A stretch of DNA of 64,000 nt from Candidatus Onthenecus intestinigallinarum (GTDB lineage Bacteria > Bacillota > Clostridia > Christensenellales > Aristaeellaceae), in assembly GCA_018713325.1 (NCBI GenBank), contig DVFJ01000005.1, positions 1-64,000 of the forward strand. The letters run 5' to 3'. Every line of letters starts with the position of its first letter. Positions within the stretch are counted from its first letter, which is position 1. This document shows positions 24,602 to 32,704 of the stretch, one piece after another. The translations under genes were made by a program, and so were the position numbers. The notes beneath the pieces were generated by a model. The model did no database searches, was not told the DNA's origin, and saw nothing but the letters and a program-made list of their open reading frames with translations.

Positions 24602-25977
24602 GGCTGCGCAAGCCGGATGCCGCGCCCACGTTCTATCCCGAGCTGCTGCGCCTGGCGCTGCCCGTCGTGGTGCAAAACCTGCTCAGCGCCGCGGTCAACT
24701 CCGCCGACGTGGTCATGCTCAACGCGGTCAGCCAGGACGCCATCTCCGCCGTCTCGCTGGCCAGCCAGTACGCGAACATCCTGTTCATGATCTACTACGG
24801 CCTGGGCACCGGCGCCACCATGCTCTGCGCGCAGTACCACGGCAAGGGCGACCTGCGCGCCGTGCGCGCCGTCGAGGGCATCGCGCTGCGCTTCTCGCTC
24901 GCGCTGTCCGTGCTCTTCGCCGCCGCCGCGCTGTTCTTCCCCGAGGGCATGATGCGCATCTACACCAGCGACCCCGCCCTCATCGCGCTGGGCTGCGATT
25001 ACCTGCGCGTGATGAGCGTCGCCTACCTGTGCTGGGGCGTCATCGAGGTGTACCTGGCCGTGCTGCGCTCCATCGGCCGCGTCACCATCTGCATGGCGCT
25101 CAACATCGTGGCCTTCTGCCTGAACGTGCTGCTCAACGCGGTGTTCATCTTCGGCCTGCTGGGCGCGCCGCGCCTGGGCGTCACGGGCGTGGCCATCGCC
25201 ACGGCCATCTCCCGCCTGGTCGAGCTCGCCTGTTGCCTGGCCGTCTCCGCCCGCAGCCGCGACGTCAAGCTCAACCTCGGCTACATGTTCGTGCGCAGCC
25301 GCGCGCTGTTCCGCGACTTCCTGCGCATGTCCCTGCCCGCGCTGTTCAACGACATCGTCTGGGGCCTGGCGTTCTCCATGTATTCGCTCATCCTCGGCCA
25401 CATGGGCTCCGACGCCGTCGCCGCCAACTCGCTGGTCACGGTCGTGCGCAACCTGGGCACCACCGCGTGCTTCGCGCTGGCCAGCGCAGGGGCCATCCTG
25501 CTGGGGCGCATCATCGGCGAAAACCGCCTGGACGAGGCCCGCGCCGGCGCCTCGAAGCTCTGGCGCGCCACGCTGGTCACCGGCATCTGCGGCGGGCTGA
25601 TCATCCTGCTCATCTCCCCGCTCGTGCTGCGCTTTGCAGACCTGACCGATACCGCCCGCCACTACCTGCGCGTCATGCTGATGATCAACAGCGTCTACAT
25701 CATCGGCCCCGCGATGAACACCACGCTCATCTGCGGCATCTTCCGCGCCGGCGGCGACAGCCGCTTCGGCCTGATCTGCGACGTGCTGGACATGTGGTGC
25801 TATGCCGTGCCCGCCGGGCTCATCGCCGCGTTCGTGCTGCACTGGCCCGTGCTGGCCGTCTATGCGCTCATGTGCACCGACGAGTTCGTGAAGATGCCCT
25901 TCATCGCCCGCCACTACCGCCGCGGCGACTGGCTGCGCAACATCACCCGCGACGAGCTGTTCGAGGCCGCCGAGTGA
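24598..25977 (+). CDS. MATE-family efflux protein (second of the cluster)
   Basis: This 459-aa membrane protein has about 12 helices with MATE landmarks (LALPVVVQNLLSAAVNSADVVMLN, SLPALFNDIVWGLAFSMYSLILG, GIFRAGGDSRFGLICDVLDMW). It resembles the MATE at 36897-38291 more than its neighbour at 21383-22786 (both contain FRAGGDxRxG and a similar C-terminus), so the operon holds two different MATE types. The start overlaps the ABC gene. A composite repeat follows the stop directly. Confidence 0.9.
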   Translation: MRLRKPDAAPTFYPELLRLALPVVVQNLLSAAVNSADVVMLNAVSQDAISAVSLASQYANILFMIYYGLGTGATMLCAQYHGKGDLRAVRAVEGIALRFSLALSVLFAAAALFFPEGMMRIYTSDPALIALGCDYLRVMSVAYLCWGVIEVYLAVLRSIGRVTICMALNIVAFCLNVLLNAVFIFGLLGAPRLGVTGVAIATAISRLVELACCLAVSARSRDVKLNLGYMFVRSRALFRDFLRMSLPALFNDIVWGLAFSMYSLILGHMGSDAVAANSLVTVVRNLGTTACFALASAGAILLGRIIGENRLDEARAGASKLWRATLVTGICGGLIILLISPLVLRFADLTDTARHYLRVMLMINSVYIIGPAMNTTLICGIFRAGGDSRFGLICDVLDMWCYAVPAGLIAAFVLHWPVLAVYALMCTDEFVKMPFIARHYRRGDWLRNITRDELFEAAE

Positions 25978-26228
25978 CCAGGGGCTTTGCCCCCTGGACC
26001 CCCAGCAGGGGGACAGTGTCCCCCTGCACCCCGCCGCCAGGGCCTGCGCTTCGCGCGGCCCCATGGAAGCGGGGATTTTCTGTAATGAAGAAAAAGGACC
26101 GTGCAACGCACGGTCCTTTTGGGTGGGTGCAGGGGGGCCTTGTCCCCCTGCCGGGGTCCGGGGCAGCGCCCCGGGGGGGGCCTGCCGCGGCGCGGGGCGC
26201 GCAGCCCCGCACGTTCCCGGCCCCCTGG
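25978..26228. repeat. Composite intergenic repeat block with terminator
   Basis: Modules in order: CCAGGGGCTTTGCCCCCTGG, GCAGGGGGACAGTGTCCCCCTGC, GGGCCTGCGCTTCGCGCGGCCC, the hairpin GGACCGTGC-AAC-GCACGGTCC (26096-26116, A-run before and T-run after), GCAGGGGGGCCTTGTCCCCCTGC and GGGGCAGCGCCCC. It lies between convergent MATE and chromate-transporter genes. Confidence 0.85.
26096..26116. terminator. Bidirectional terminator hairpin (module D variant)
   Basis: The stem is a perfect 9 bp with loop AAC, flanked by AAAAA and TTTT. Relative to other module-D copies, the third base pair is changed on both arms (GGACC/GGTCC instead of GGGCC/GGCCC). Confidence 0.8.
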
Positions 26229-26831
26229 TCAGGCCAGGCCCAGCAGCAGGTAGGCGACCGTGCCCACCGCGCCGGTGCCAAACAGCACGGCGATGGCGCC
26301 GGCCTTTTTCATGCGCAGCACGATGAGCGCGCCGGCAAAGAGCACGGCCTCGATGGCGCGAAAGCCGTCGGGCAGGTCGGGGAGGGCGCCTGCGAAGATT
26401 CCGGCGACGAGCGCGCCCAGATCCGCGTGCAGCACGGCCAGGCAGAGGATGGACAGGCCCGCGCCCGCGATGAGCGCGACGACGGCGGGGCGCAGCGCGG
26501 ACAGGAGCGTCTGCACGGCGGAGACGGTGCGCCAGCGGTAGTAGACGTAGGCGAGGGCGAGGGAGATGCACACGGAGGGGAGCATGCACCCGGCGGTGCA
26601 CAGCAGCGCGCCGCCGAGCCCGGCGCAGCGGGTGCCGACGAAGGTGGCGGCATTGAGCGCGATGGGGCCGGGGGTCATCTCGGCGACGGTGATGAGGTCG
26701 GTAAACTCGGCGAGGGTGAGCAGGCCGAGGCGGTCGACGATCTGGCTCTGGATGAGGGGGATGGCGGCATAGCCGCCGCCGACGCTGAACAGGCCGATCT
26801 GAAAGAAGCTGACGAACAGATCAAAGAGCAT
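26229..26831 (-). CDS. Chromate transporter family protein, second half
   Basis: This 200-aa membrane protein (CHR family) starts at ATG 26831 and overlaps the partner gene by 11 nt; the listed 231-aa ORF is over-extended. The family signature FSVGGGYAAIPLIQSQIV and TPGPIALNAATFVG is clear, with about six helices. Short CHR proteins encoded in pairs act together as inward- and outward-facing halves. Export of chromate is established for some members; the natural substrate here is unknown. Confidence 0.88.
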   Translation of the reverse strand: MLFDLFVSFFQIGLFSVGGGYAAIPLIQSQIVDRLGLLTLAEFTDLITVAEMTPGPIALNAATFVGTRCAGLGGALLCTAGCMLPSVCISLALAYVYYRWRTVSAVQTLLSALRPAVVALIAGAGLSILCLAVLHADLGALVAGIFAGALPDLPDGFRAIEAVLFAGALIVLRMKKAGAIAVLFGTGAVGTVAYLLLGLA

Positions 26832-27408
26832 GGCGGCCTCCCTTCCGTGCGCGCAGGAGCATGGCGGCGGCCTGGCAGGCGCCGACGCACAGGCACAGCA
26901 GGATGATGGTGGTGGCGGGCACATCCAGCAGGACGGATGCGACGAACGCGGCGGCCATCATGAGGATGTAGAGGGCGCGGCGGGTCTTGAGCACGCCGCG
27001 GCACAGGTCGACGACGACGTCGAAGATGACGGCGGCGACGCCCGCGCGCATGACCTGCAGGGCGATGGCGACATAGCGGTTCTCGCGGAACTGCGCGTAG
27101 AACACCGCGATGATGGAGATGATGACCAGCGGCGGCAGCGCGGAGGCGAGCGCGGAGACGAGCGCGCCGGGCACGCCTGCCACGCGATAGCCGACCAGCA
27201 CGGCGGCGTTGACCATGATCGGTCCGGGGCAGGACTGGGCGATGGCGGCGATGTCGAGCATCTCGTCCTCATCCAGCAGGTGCATCTCCTCGACAAAGCG
27301 GCGCTTCATCAGGGAGACGATGACGAACCCGCCGCCAAAGGTGAACGTGGCCAGCGAGAGCATGGAGACGAACAGGCGGTAGAGCCTGGCGGCCCGGGAA
27401 TCGTTCAT
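26821..27408 (-). CDS. Chromate transporter family protein, first half
   Basis: This 195-aa CHR-domain protein carries ATFTFGGGFVIVSLMKRRFVEE and CPGPIMVNAAVLVGYR, the counterpart motifs of its partner. It has about six membrane segments and is encoded first in the pair. A TATAAT (minus strand, 27432-27427) sits just upstream of the start, although the matching -35 is weak. Confidence 0.88.
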   Translation of the reverse strand: MNDSRAARLYRLFVSMLSLATFTFGGGFVIVSLMKRRFVEEMHLLDEDEMLDIAAIAQSCPGPIMVNAAVLVGYRVAGVPGALVSALASALPPLVIISIIAVFYAQFRENRYVAIALQVMRAGVAAVIFDVVVDLCRGVLKTRRALYILMMAAAFVASVLLDVPATTIILLCLCVGACQAAAMLLRARKGGRHAL

Positions 27409-27456
27409 GGCGCGGCCTTCTTTCTTATTATAGTAGGAAGGAACGGGGGATGCGGC

Positions 27457-28878
27457 TCAGCAGGACGCGCCGCCGACGACATCCAGGGAGAGGATCTCGC
27501 GCTCGCGGGCGAGCAGCTCGCCGGAGAGGATGAGGCGGTCTGCCTCCTCAAAGCCGATGCGCGTCACGGTGTCGGCGAATCGCTCGCCCTTGTTGCCGTA
27601 GGCGCGGAAGAGCAGCAGCGCGCTGCGCACGGCGTCGAGCGCCTCGCGCTCGCTGCACAGCACGCGGCTCAGCTCGCGGCCGGGCACGCCCGCGCGGCCC
27701 CAGCGCCCGCCGATGAATATGCGGTAGCCGCCCTGCGCCGCGTCGTTGAGGCGGAACACGCACTTGCCCACGCACCGGCCGCAGCTGTTGCACTTCGCCG
27801 CGTCGATGCGGATGCGCCCGTCCACGCGCCGCACCGCGCCCGTGGGGCAGGCGGCCTCCAGGCCGCACTTCTTGCAGCCGCGGCAGGCGTCCTGCTCAAA
27901 GCGCGGCGCGCGCGCGCCCACGATGCCCAGGTCGTTCAGGTCGGGCTTGACGCAGTTGTTCGGACAGCCGCCCACCGCGATCTTGAACTTGTGCGGCAGC
28001 GTGACGTCATACCAGCCCTCATAGAACAGTTCATGCAGCTTGTCCGAGAGCGCGTAGGTATCGATCAGGCCGAAGCGGCACGTCGTGCCCTTGCAGCTGA
28101 CCACAGGACGCACGCGGCTGCCCGTGCCGCCCGTCTTCAGCCCCTGCGCCGACAGCGCCGCGCAGAACGGCTCGATCTGCGCATAGGGGATGCCCATCAC
28201 CTCGACCGTCAGGCGCGTGGTCAGCGCCACGTTGCCGTTGCCAAACCGCCCGGCCGCATCCGCGATGCATGCCAGCTCGTCGGCCGTCAGCCGCCCCGCG
28301 CGCGTGATCACGCGCCCGTTGAAGCGGTCGGTTCCCTTGTTGTGCAAAAAGCCCCGGCCCTTCACGCGCGCAATGTCCGCATCGGCGGGGATGTCGGCAG
28401 GCACTTCCCGGGCTTCAGGCGCGGCCTGAGCTTCAGGCGCGGCCTGAGCCTCGGGCGCGGCCGCTTCGGCCTGGCCGCCGCGCAGCTCGAGCAGGAAGTC
28501 GTCCAGCAGGTCGGCGGCGGCGCAGACGGTGTGCAGGCAGCGGGCGCCGTCGTCCTTGAAGTGGCGCGCCTTGATGGCGTCGCATTCGCGGCTGCCCAGC
28601 TCGCGCTCAAAGCGCTGCACGAGCGCGGCGCAGCGATCGCCAAAGCCCGGCGTCGCATGCGCGCGGCCCTCGATGGCCACGCGTCCCAGCACGGCCAGCG
28701 CGCCGGCCAGCGCGCCGCAGGTGCCGCCGCAGCCCATGCCGCCGCCGAATGCGGCGATCAGGCGCGTGTCCTCGGGCGATACGTCCAGTCCGTAGGCCTC
28801 GGACGCCGCGCGCAGCAGCGTCTCGGCGCAGTTGTTGTCCTCTTCCAGGTAGATTTGGGCGATGCGTCGCTTGTCCAT
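27457..28878 (-). CDS. C_GCAxxG_C_C domain fused to sulfite/nitrite-reductase-like ferredoxin protein
   Basis: This 473-aa protein starts at ATG 28878; the 537-aa ORF runs through the promoter. Residues 1-125 are a C_GCAxxG_C_C redox domain (NNCAETLL, GGGMGCGGTCGALAGAL). An Ala/Pro/Glu repeat linker (APEAQAAPEAQAAPEA) leads to a sulfite/nitrite-reductase half-domain and the sirohaem/Fe-S region (CKGTTCRFGL...GGCPNNCVKPDLNDLG). Two 4Fe-4S ferredoxin motifs follow (CRGCKKCGLEAACP, CNSCGRCVGKCVF). It is probably a soluble sulfur or nitrogen oxyanion reductase, or an electron carrier with a Cys-based active site. The fusion itself is unusual. Confidence 0.78.
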   Translation of the reverse strand: MDKRRIAQIYLEEDNNCAETLLRAASEAYGLDVSPEDTRLIAAFGGGMGCGGTCGALAGALAVLGRVAIEGRAHATPGFGDRCAALVQRFERELGSRECDAIKARHFKDDGARCLHTVCAAADLLDDFLLELRGGQAEAAAPEAQAAPEAQAAPEAREVPADIPADADIARVKGRGFLHNKGTDRFNGRVITRAGRLTADELACIADAAGRFGNGNVALTTRLTVEVMGIPYAQIEPFCAALSAQGLKTGGTGSRVRPVVSCKGTTCRFGLIDTYALSDKLHELFYEGWYDVTLPHKFKIAVGGCPNNCVKPDLNDLGIVGARAPRFEQDACRGCKKCGLEAACPTGAVRRVDGRIRIDAAKCNSCGRCVGKCVFRLNDAAQGGYRIFIGGRWGRAGVPGRELSRVLCSEREALDAVRSALLLFRAYGNKGERFADTVTRIGFEEADRLILSGELLAREREILSLDVVGGASC

Positions 28879-28932
28879 GGTACCCCCTCCGTCGTCCCTT
28901 GCTCGATGTGGTCTGTAAACCCGTACCTTCTT

Positions 28933-28961
28933 ATTATACGCCCCGCGGCTGTATGCGTAAA
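28933..28961 (-). promoter_or_regulatory. Promoter of the redox-fusion gene
   Basis: The minus strand has TTTACG, a 17-bp spacer and a perfect TATAAT, about 50 nt before the start codon. Confidence 0.75.
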
Positions 28962-29062
28962 GTATGCTTTTGGGATGGAAACCATAGGCGATCGGGTATG
29001 GATCGCGCAAAACCGCTTCCCAACGGGGGAAGATCGTGCTATACTGTGCGCGAGAGGGGGCG

Positions 29063-29584
29063 ATGGACATGCGCGAGACGGACGAGGCCGCGGGCGCGCT
29101 GCGGGCGGAGCTGGCGCCCTGGGATCAGCTGCCCGACCTGGGGCTGTACATGGATCAGGTCATCACCTATCTGGAGCGGATGTTCGCGCCGATGCGCCCG
29201 CACGCGGCGGAGAAGCTCATCACCAGCGCGATGATCAACAACTACGTCAAGGCGGGGCTGGTGCCGCGCCCGGCGGGCAAGAAGTACGAGCGGGCGCACC
29301 TGGCGGCGCTGGTCATGGTGACCACGCTCAAGGCGTCCATGCGCATGGACGCCATCGCGCGGCTGCTGCGCGCGCCCAGCGCGCCGGAGGACATCCGCGC
29401 GCGCTACGAGGCGTTCGTGCGGGCGCATGCGGCGGTGCGGCGCATCGTGGCCGAGCAGCTGCCTGCGGGCGACGGCGCGGCCGACGCGCTGCGCCTGGCG
29501 CTTGCGGCGTCTGTGTGCTGCATGCTCTCCGAGGCGCTGCAGGAGCCGGGCTGCATGGAAAAAAGACGAATTTCCGAAAAATGA
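29063..29584 (+). CDS. DUF1836 family regulator-like protein
   Basis: This 173-aa protein (ATG 29063 after GAGAGGGGG) has the DUF1836 layout: a MerR-like helix-turn-helix (LITSAMINNYVKAGLVPRPAGKKYERAHLAALVMVTTLK, about 50-90) and a short helical C-terminus with two adjacent Cys (SVCCML). Members occur mostly in Firmicutes and are presumed DNA-binding. A TATACT -10-like box lies at 29040-29045. It sits between the redox-fusion gene and the ydhYV operon, so it might control either; that is inference. Confidence 0.75.
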   Translation: MDMRETDEAAGALRAELAPWDQLPDLGLYMDQVITYLERMFAPMRPHAAEKLITSAMINNYVKAGLVPRPAGKKYERAHLAALVMVTTLKASMRMDAIARLLRAPSAPEDIRARYEAFVRAHAAVRRIVAEQLPAGDGAADALRLALAASVCCMLSEALQEPGCMEKRRISEK

Positions 29585-29586
29585 AC

Positions 29587-29615
29587 TTGCAGAGGGACAG
29601 GCTTTGTGATAAAAT
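29587..29615 (+). promoter_or_regulatory. Promoter of the ydhYV leader
   Basis: TTGCAG and TAAAAT are 17 bp apart, starting 3 nt after the DUF1836 stop. Transcription would begin near 29622, leaving a 5' leader of about 225 nt. Confidence 0.55.
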
Positions 29616-29621
29616 AAACAT

Positions 29622-29845
29622 GAAAAGTGCAGAAAGGCTCCAAGCGTAACCGACCCCTGCGGCCGTTTGCGCCATTGGGTACGGGGGGCAACCGCCGCAC
29701 CTGCCATTTTGCGAAGGAGGCTTTCCCGCTCAATCGCCGTCAAGCGATTTTTTGGCGTGCGTATGGGCAGGACGGGCTCCGTTTTTTTGTCCTCGATCCC
29801 TTCCGAATACGCGGGGAGGGAAAACCTTTACAGGAGGGAAACACA
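29622..29845 (+). promoter_or_regulatory. Candidate molybdenum-cofactor (Moco/Tuco-type) riboswitch
   Basis: The leader contains GAAAGGCTCC, AACCGACCCCTGCGGC, TTGGGTACGGGGGGCAACCGCCGCACCTGCC and GGAGGCTTTC. The outer segments pair (GAAAG/CTTTC and CTCC/GGAG around one mismatch). To my recollection these blocks match the Moco RNA consensus. Two terminator-like hairpins follow. The gene controlled is a molybdopterin enzyme of the YdhV type, which fits. The match is by eye, not by covariance model. Confidence 0.68.
29732..29753 (+). terminator. Leader terminator of the candidate riboswitch
   Basis: AATCGC-CGTCAA-GCGATT followed by TTTT forms a 6-bp stem and U-run immediately after the predicted aptamer. 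A second small hairpin, ACGG-GCT-CCGT plus TTTTTT, lies at 29772-29788. Confidence 0.6.
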
Positions 29846-29846
29846 C

Positions 29847-30470
29847 ATGTCTGAGAAAGAGCGCATCTTTGACAAGGCCCTGACCCGGCGCCAGTTCCTG
29901 AAACTGACCGGCAAGGGCATGGCCGGTCTGGCCATGTCTACCAGCCTGCTGAGCCTGTTCGGCGTGACCCGTGCGGAGGTCGAGTCGGGCGCGGTGAGCG
30001 TGCTGGCCACGGCCGACGGCGTGCTGGTCGCCAACGGCGTACGCTGCACGGGCTGTCAGCGCTGCGAGATGAACTGCACCCTGGTCAACGACGGCAAGGT
30101 CATGCCCTACATCAGCCGCGTGAAGGTGCTGCGCAACCTCTACCACGGCAACGACGGCGAGACCGGCGGCATCTTCGGCGACTTCATGTACACGCCCGAC
30201 ACCTGTCATCAGTGCGAGGATCCGGCCTGCCTGAAGGCCTGTCCGATGGGCGCGATCTCCGTGCGCGAGTCCGACGGCGTGCGCGTGATCGACGAGGAGA
30301 AGTGCGTGGGCTGCGGCGCCTGTGTGGCGGCGTGTCCTTTCCACATGCCCACGATCGATCCGGAGACCAGCAAGTCCACCAAGTGCGTGTCCTGCGGCTA
30401 CTGCGCGGCCAACTGCCCGTGCGGCGCGCTGAAGATCTGCACCTGGGAGGAAGTCGCCGCGGCCATGTGA
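29847..30470 (+). CDS. ydhY: YdhY-like Tat-exported 4Fe-4S ferredoxin subunit
   Basis: This 207-aa protein (ATG 29847, AGGAGGG upstream) carries a twin-arginine signal (TRRQFLKLTGKGMAGLAMSTSLLS, about 13-36), as in E. coli YdhY. Four Cys clusters follow: CTGCQRCEMNC, CHQCEDPACLKACP, CVGCGACVAACP and CVSCGYCAANCP, enough for four 4Fe-4S centres. It would pass electrons to or from the adjacent oxidoreductase. The start lies right behind the candidate Moco riboswitch and the ydhV-like gene begins 37 nt after the stop. Length equals the E. coli protein (about 208 aa). Confidence 0.88.
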   Translation: MSEKERIFDKALTRRQFLKLTGKGMAGLAMSTSLLSLFGVTRAEVESGAVSVLATADGVLVANGVRCTGCQRCEMNCTLVNDGKVMPYISRVKVLRNLYHGNDGETGGIFGDFMYTPDTCHQCEDPACLKACPMGAISVRESDGVRVIDEEKCVGCGACVAACPFHMPTIDPETSKSTKCVSCGYCAANCPCGALKICTWEEVAAAM

Positions 30471-30507
30471 TCGCCCGGCAGGCAGTGATATAAGGAGGTA
30501 AACCAGG

Positions 30508-32604
30508 ATGTACGCTTTGACTGGGAAAATTCTGCGCCTGAACATGACGGACAAGAGCTTCGTCATCGAGGATAACAAGTACGCCAAGGACTACCTGGGC
30601 GGCCTGGCCCTGGGCACGCGCATCATGTACGACGAGGTGCCCGCGGGCACGAACCCGACCGACGACGCCTCCAAGATCGTGCTGGCCGCGGGCGCGCTGG
30701 CCGGCACGAGCGCTTCCTGCTCCGGGCGCACGAACGTGAGCCTGATGTCCGCGTTCACGGACAAGCCCCTGATCGCCGACGCGCACATGGGCGGCAACAT
30801 GGCCCCCCAGATCAAGTTCGCGGGCTATGACGCCATCATCGTCGAGGGCAAGTCCGACACGCCCGTCTGGGTCAAGATCCTCAACGACCAGGTCACCTTC
30901 GAGGACGCCTCCGACCTGTGGGGCAAGGGCACCCGTGAGACGACCTCCCTGCTCAACAAGGAGGCCGGCCCCGAGTTCTGCGTGTGCGCCATCGGCCCCG
31001 CGGGCGAGAACCTCGTGCCCGATTCCATCATCGTCAACAGCATGTGCCATGCCGCGGGCTGCGGCGCCGGCGCGATCTTCGGCAGCAAGAAGCTGAAGGC
31101 CATCGTCATCCACGGCACGGGCTCCATCCAGGTGGCCGACGCGGCCAAGCTCATGGAGCTGAACCACTACCAGCTGTCCGACCTCATCGGCGTGAACAAC
31201 AACCACGTCATGCCCTCCAACCAGCAGAGCTGGAACGAGTTCGTCGGCAACACCCGCTGGCAGGGCGGCCCGGGCAAGGAGTGGGCGCTCGCGCACGGTG
31301 GCCCGCTGGATACCGGCGAGCAGGTGCCCGGCGACATCAACGCCATCGGCATGCGCAACCACACGATGAACTTCTTCCAGGGCGACGTCGCCTTCAAGCA
31401 CACGGTCAAGACCGGCGGCTGCCATGCCTGCCCGATCCGCTGCTACCCGCAGCTGCACTTTGACGCCCTGGAGGAGTACGGCACCGCGGACAACACCGCC
31501 ACCTGCATGACCATGACCCGCTCCAAGGACTTCTATGCCGGCCATGTCAAGGACTTCGAGGAAGAGGGCGACGGCACGCTGACGCTCGGCTCCCACTGCC
31601 AGTGGCTGATGGACGACTACGGCGTCTGGTGCGGCTACGGCGACCTGGACTACACCTTCCGCTACTGCGTGGAGCATGACGTCTTCAAGCAGAAGCTGTC
31701 CGAGGAAGAGTACAACGAGATCCCGTGGGACCTCATGGAGGCCGGCGATCCGCTGTGGGCCAACGACATGATCAGCCGCATCGCGCTCAAGAAGGGCGAG
31801 TTCGGCCGCGTGCTCGGCCTGGGCTCCCTGCGCACCGCGCTGGAGTGGGAGCTGCCCGATTCCTTCTGGAATGAGGCGACCGGCATCTACTTCAACTTCA
31901 AGAAGGGCTACATCCGCCATCACTCCAGCGAGTCCTTCGGCCAGGTCGGCGGTCTGATCAACATCGTGTTCAACCGCGACTCCATGTGCCACACGCACCA
32001 GAACTGCCTGGGCAACGGCCTGCCGTACGAGATCGTCAAGGCCCGCCTGGAGGGCATGTTCGGCGAAGGCTGCGCGGATCCCTCCGGCAGCTACACCCCG
32101 ATGAACCAGGCCAAGGCCAAGTTCGCCAAGTGGTCCATCGTGCGCAACAACGTGCATGACACGCTGGCCCTGTGCAACTGGGTGTGGCCGATGACCTTCT
32201 CCCCGAAGAAGGAGCGCAACTACGAGGGCGATACCTCCCTCGAGGCCCAGCTGCTGACCGCCGTCACCGGCGAGGAGTGGACCGAGGAGTCCCTCGACCT
32301 GGTCGGCGAAAAGGCCATGCAGCTGCAGCGCGCCATGACCGCCCTGGGCATGAACTCCAAGAACCTGCGCGCCGACCATGACGGCGTCAGCGACTGGGTG
32401 TTTGACCGCGATCCCGACGTCGAGGCGTTCACGGAGGGCACCACCAAGCTGGAGCGCAACGACTGGGAGACCGCGCTGGACATGTACTACGAGGAGTGGG
32501 GCTGGGACAAGGCCACCGGCATCCCGACCCGCGCCACGCTGGAGAAGTTCGGCCTGGCGGACGTCGCCGACGCCCTGGACGAGGCCGGCCTGCTGCCCGC
32601 CTGA
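30508..32604 (+). CDS. ydhV: YdhV-like aldehyde ferredoxin oxidoreductase family molybdoenzyme
   Basis: This 698-aa protein belongs to the aldehyde:ferredoxin oxidoreductase family and resembles E. coli YdhV (about 700 aa) closely along its whole length (IMYDEVPAGT, DAHMGGNMAPQIKFAGYDAIIVEG, NNNHVMPS, CNWVWPMT, a C-terminus ending LLPA). Fe-S ligands are visible in CHACPIRC and LCNW. YdhV has been reported to bind a bis-Mo-MPT cofactor, which fits the Mo-type leader. AAGGAGG precedes the start. The physiological substrate is unknown. The upstream YdhY-like protein is the expected electron partner. Confidence 0.92.
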   Translation: MYALTGKILRLNMTDKSFVIEDNKYAKDYLGGLALGTRIMYDEVPAGTNPTDDASKIVLAAGALAGTSASCSGRTNVSLMSAFTDKPLIADAHMGGNMAPQIKFAGYDAIIVEGKSDTPVWVKILNDQVTFEDASDLWGKGTRETTSLLNKEAGPEFCVCAIGPAGENLVPDSIIVNSMCHAAGCGAGAIFGSKKLKAIVIHGTGSIQVADAAKLMELNHYQLSDLIGVNNNHVMPSNQQSWNEFVGNTRWQGGPGKEWALAHGGPLDTGEQVPGDINAIGMRNHTMNFFQGDVAFKHTVKTGGCHACPIRCYPQLHFDALEEYGTADNTATCMTMTRSKDFYAGHVKDFEEEGDGTLTLGSHCQWLMDDYGVWCGYGDLDYTFRYCVEHDVFKQKLSEEEYNEIPWDLMEAGDPLWANDMISRIALKKGEFGRVLGLGSLRTALEWELPDSFWNEATGIYFNFKKGYIRHHSSESFGQVGGLINIVFNRDSMCHTHQNCLGNGLPYEIVKARLEGMFGEGCADPSGSYTPMNQAKAKFAKWSIVRNNVHDTLALCNWVWPMTFSPKKERNYEGDTSLEAQLLTAVTGEEWTEESLDLVGEKAMQLQRAMTALGMNSKNLRADHDGVSDWVFDRDPDVEAFTEGTTKLERNDWETALDMYYEEWGWDKATGIPTRATLEKFGLADVADALDEAGLLPA

Positions 32605-32624
32605 CGCTTGACCCACGATACCCG

Positions 32625-32650
32625 GAGAAGGGCGCGCAAGCGCCCTTCTC
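32625..32650 (+). terminator. Stem-loop between ydhV and the next gene
   Basis: GAGAAGGGCGC-GCAA-GCGCCCTTCTC is a perfect 11-bp stem with a GCAA tetraloop followed by TTGCTT. The weak U-run suggests a partial terminator or mRNA-stabilising hairpin that lowers expression of the third gene. Confidence 0.7.
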
Positions 32651-32704
32651 TTGCTTCCGGCCGCGTGAATGCCCCCGTGGCCGGACCGGAAGGGAGGACT
32701 TTCC

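Noticed and set aside
25978-26228. Insertion sequence
   Set aside because: No transposase reading frame, terminal inverted repeat pair or target duplication was seen; only the composite repeat modules.
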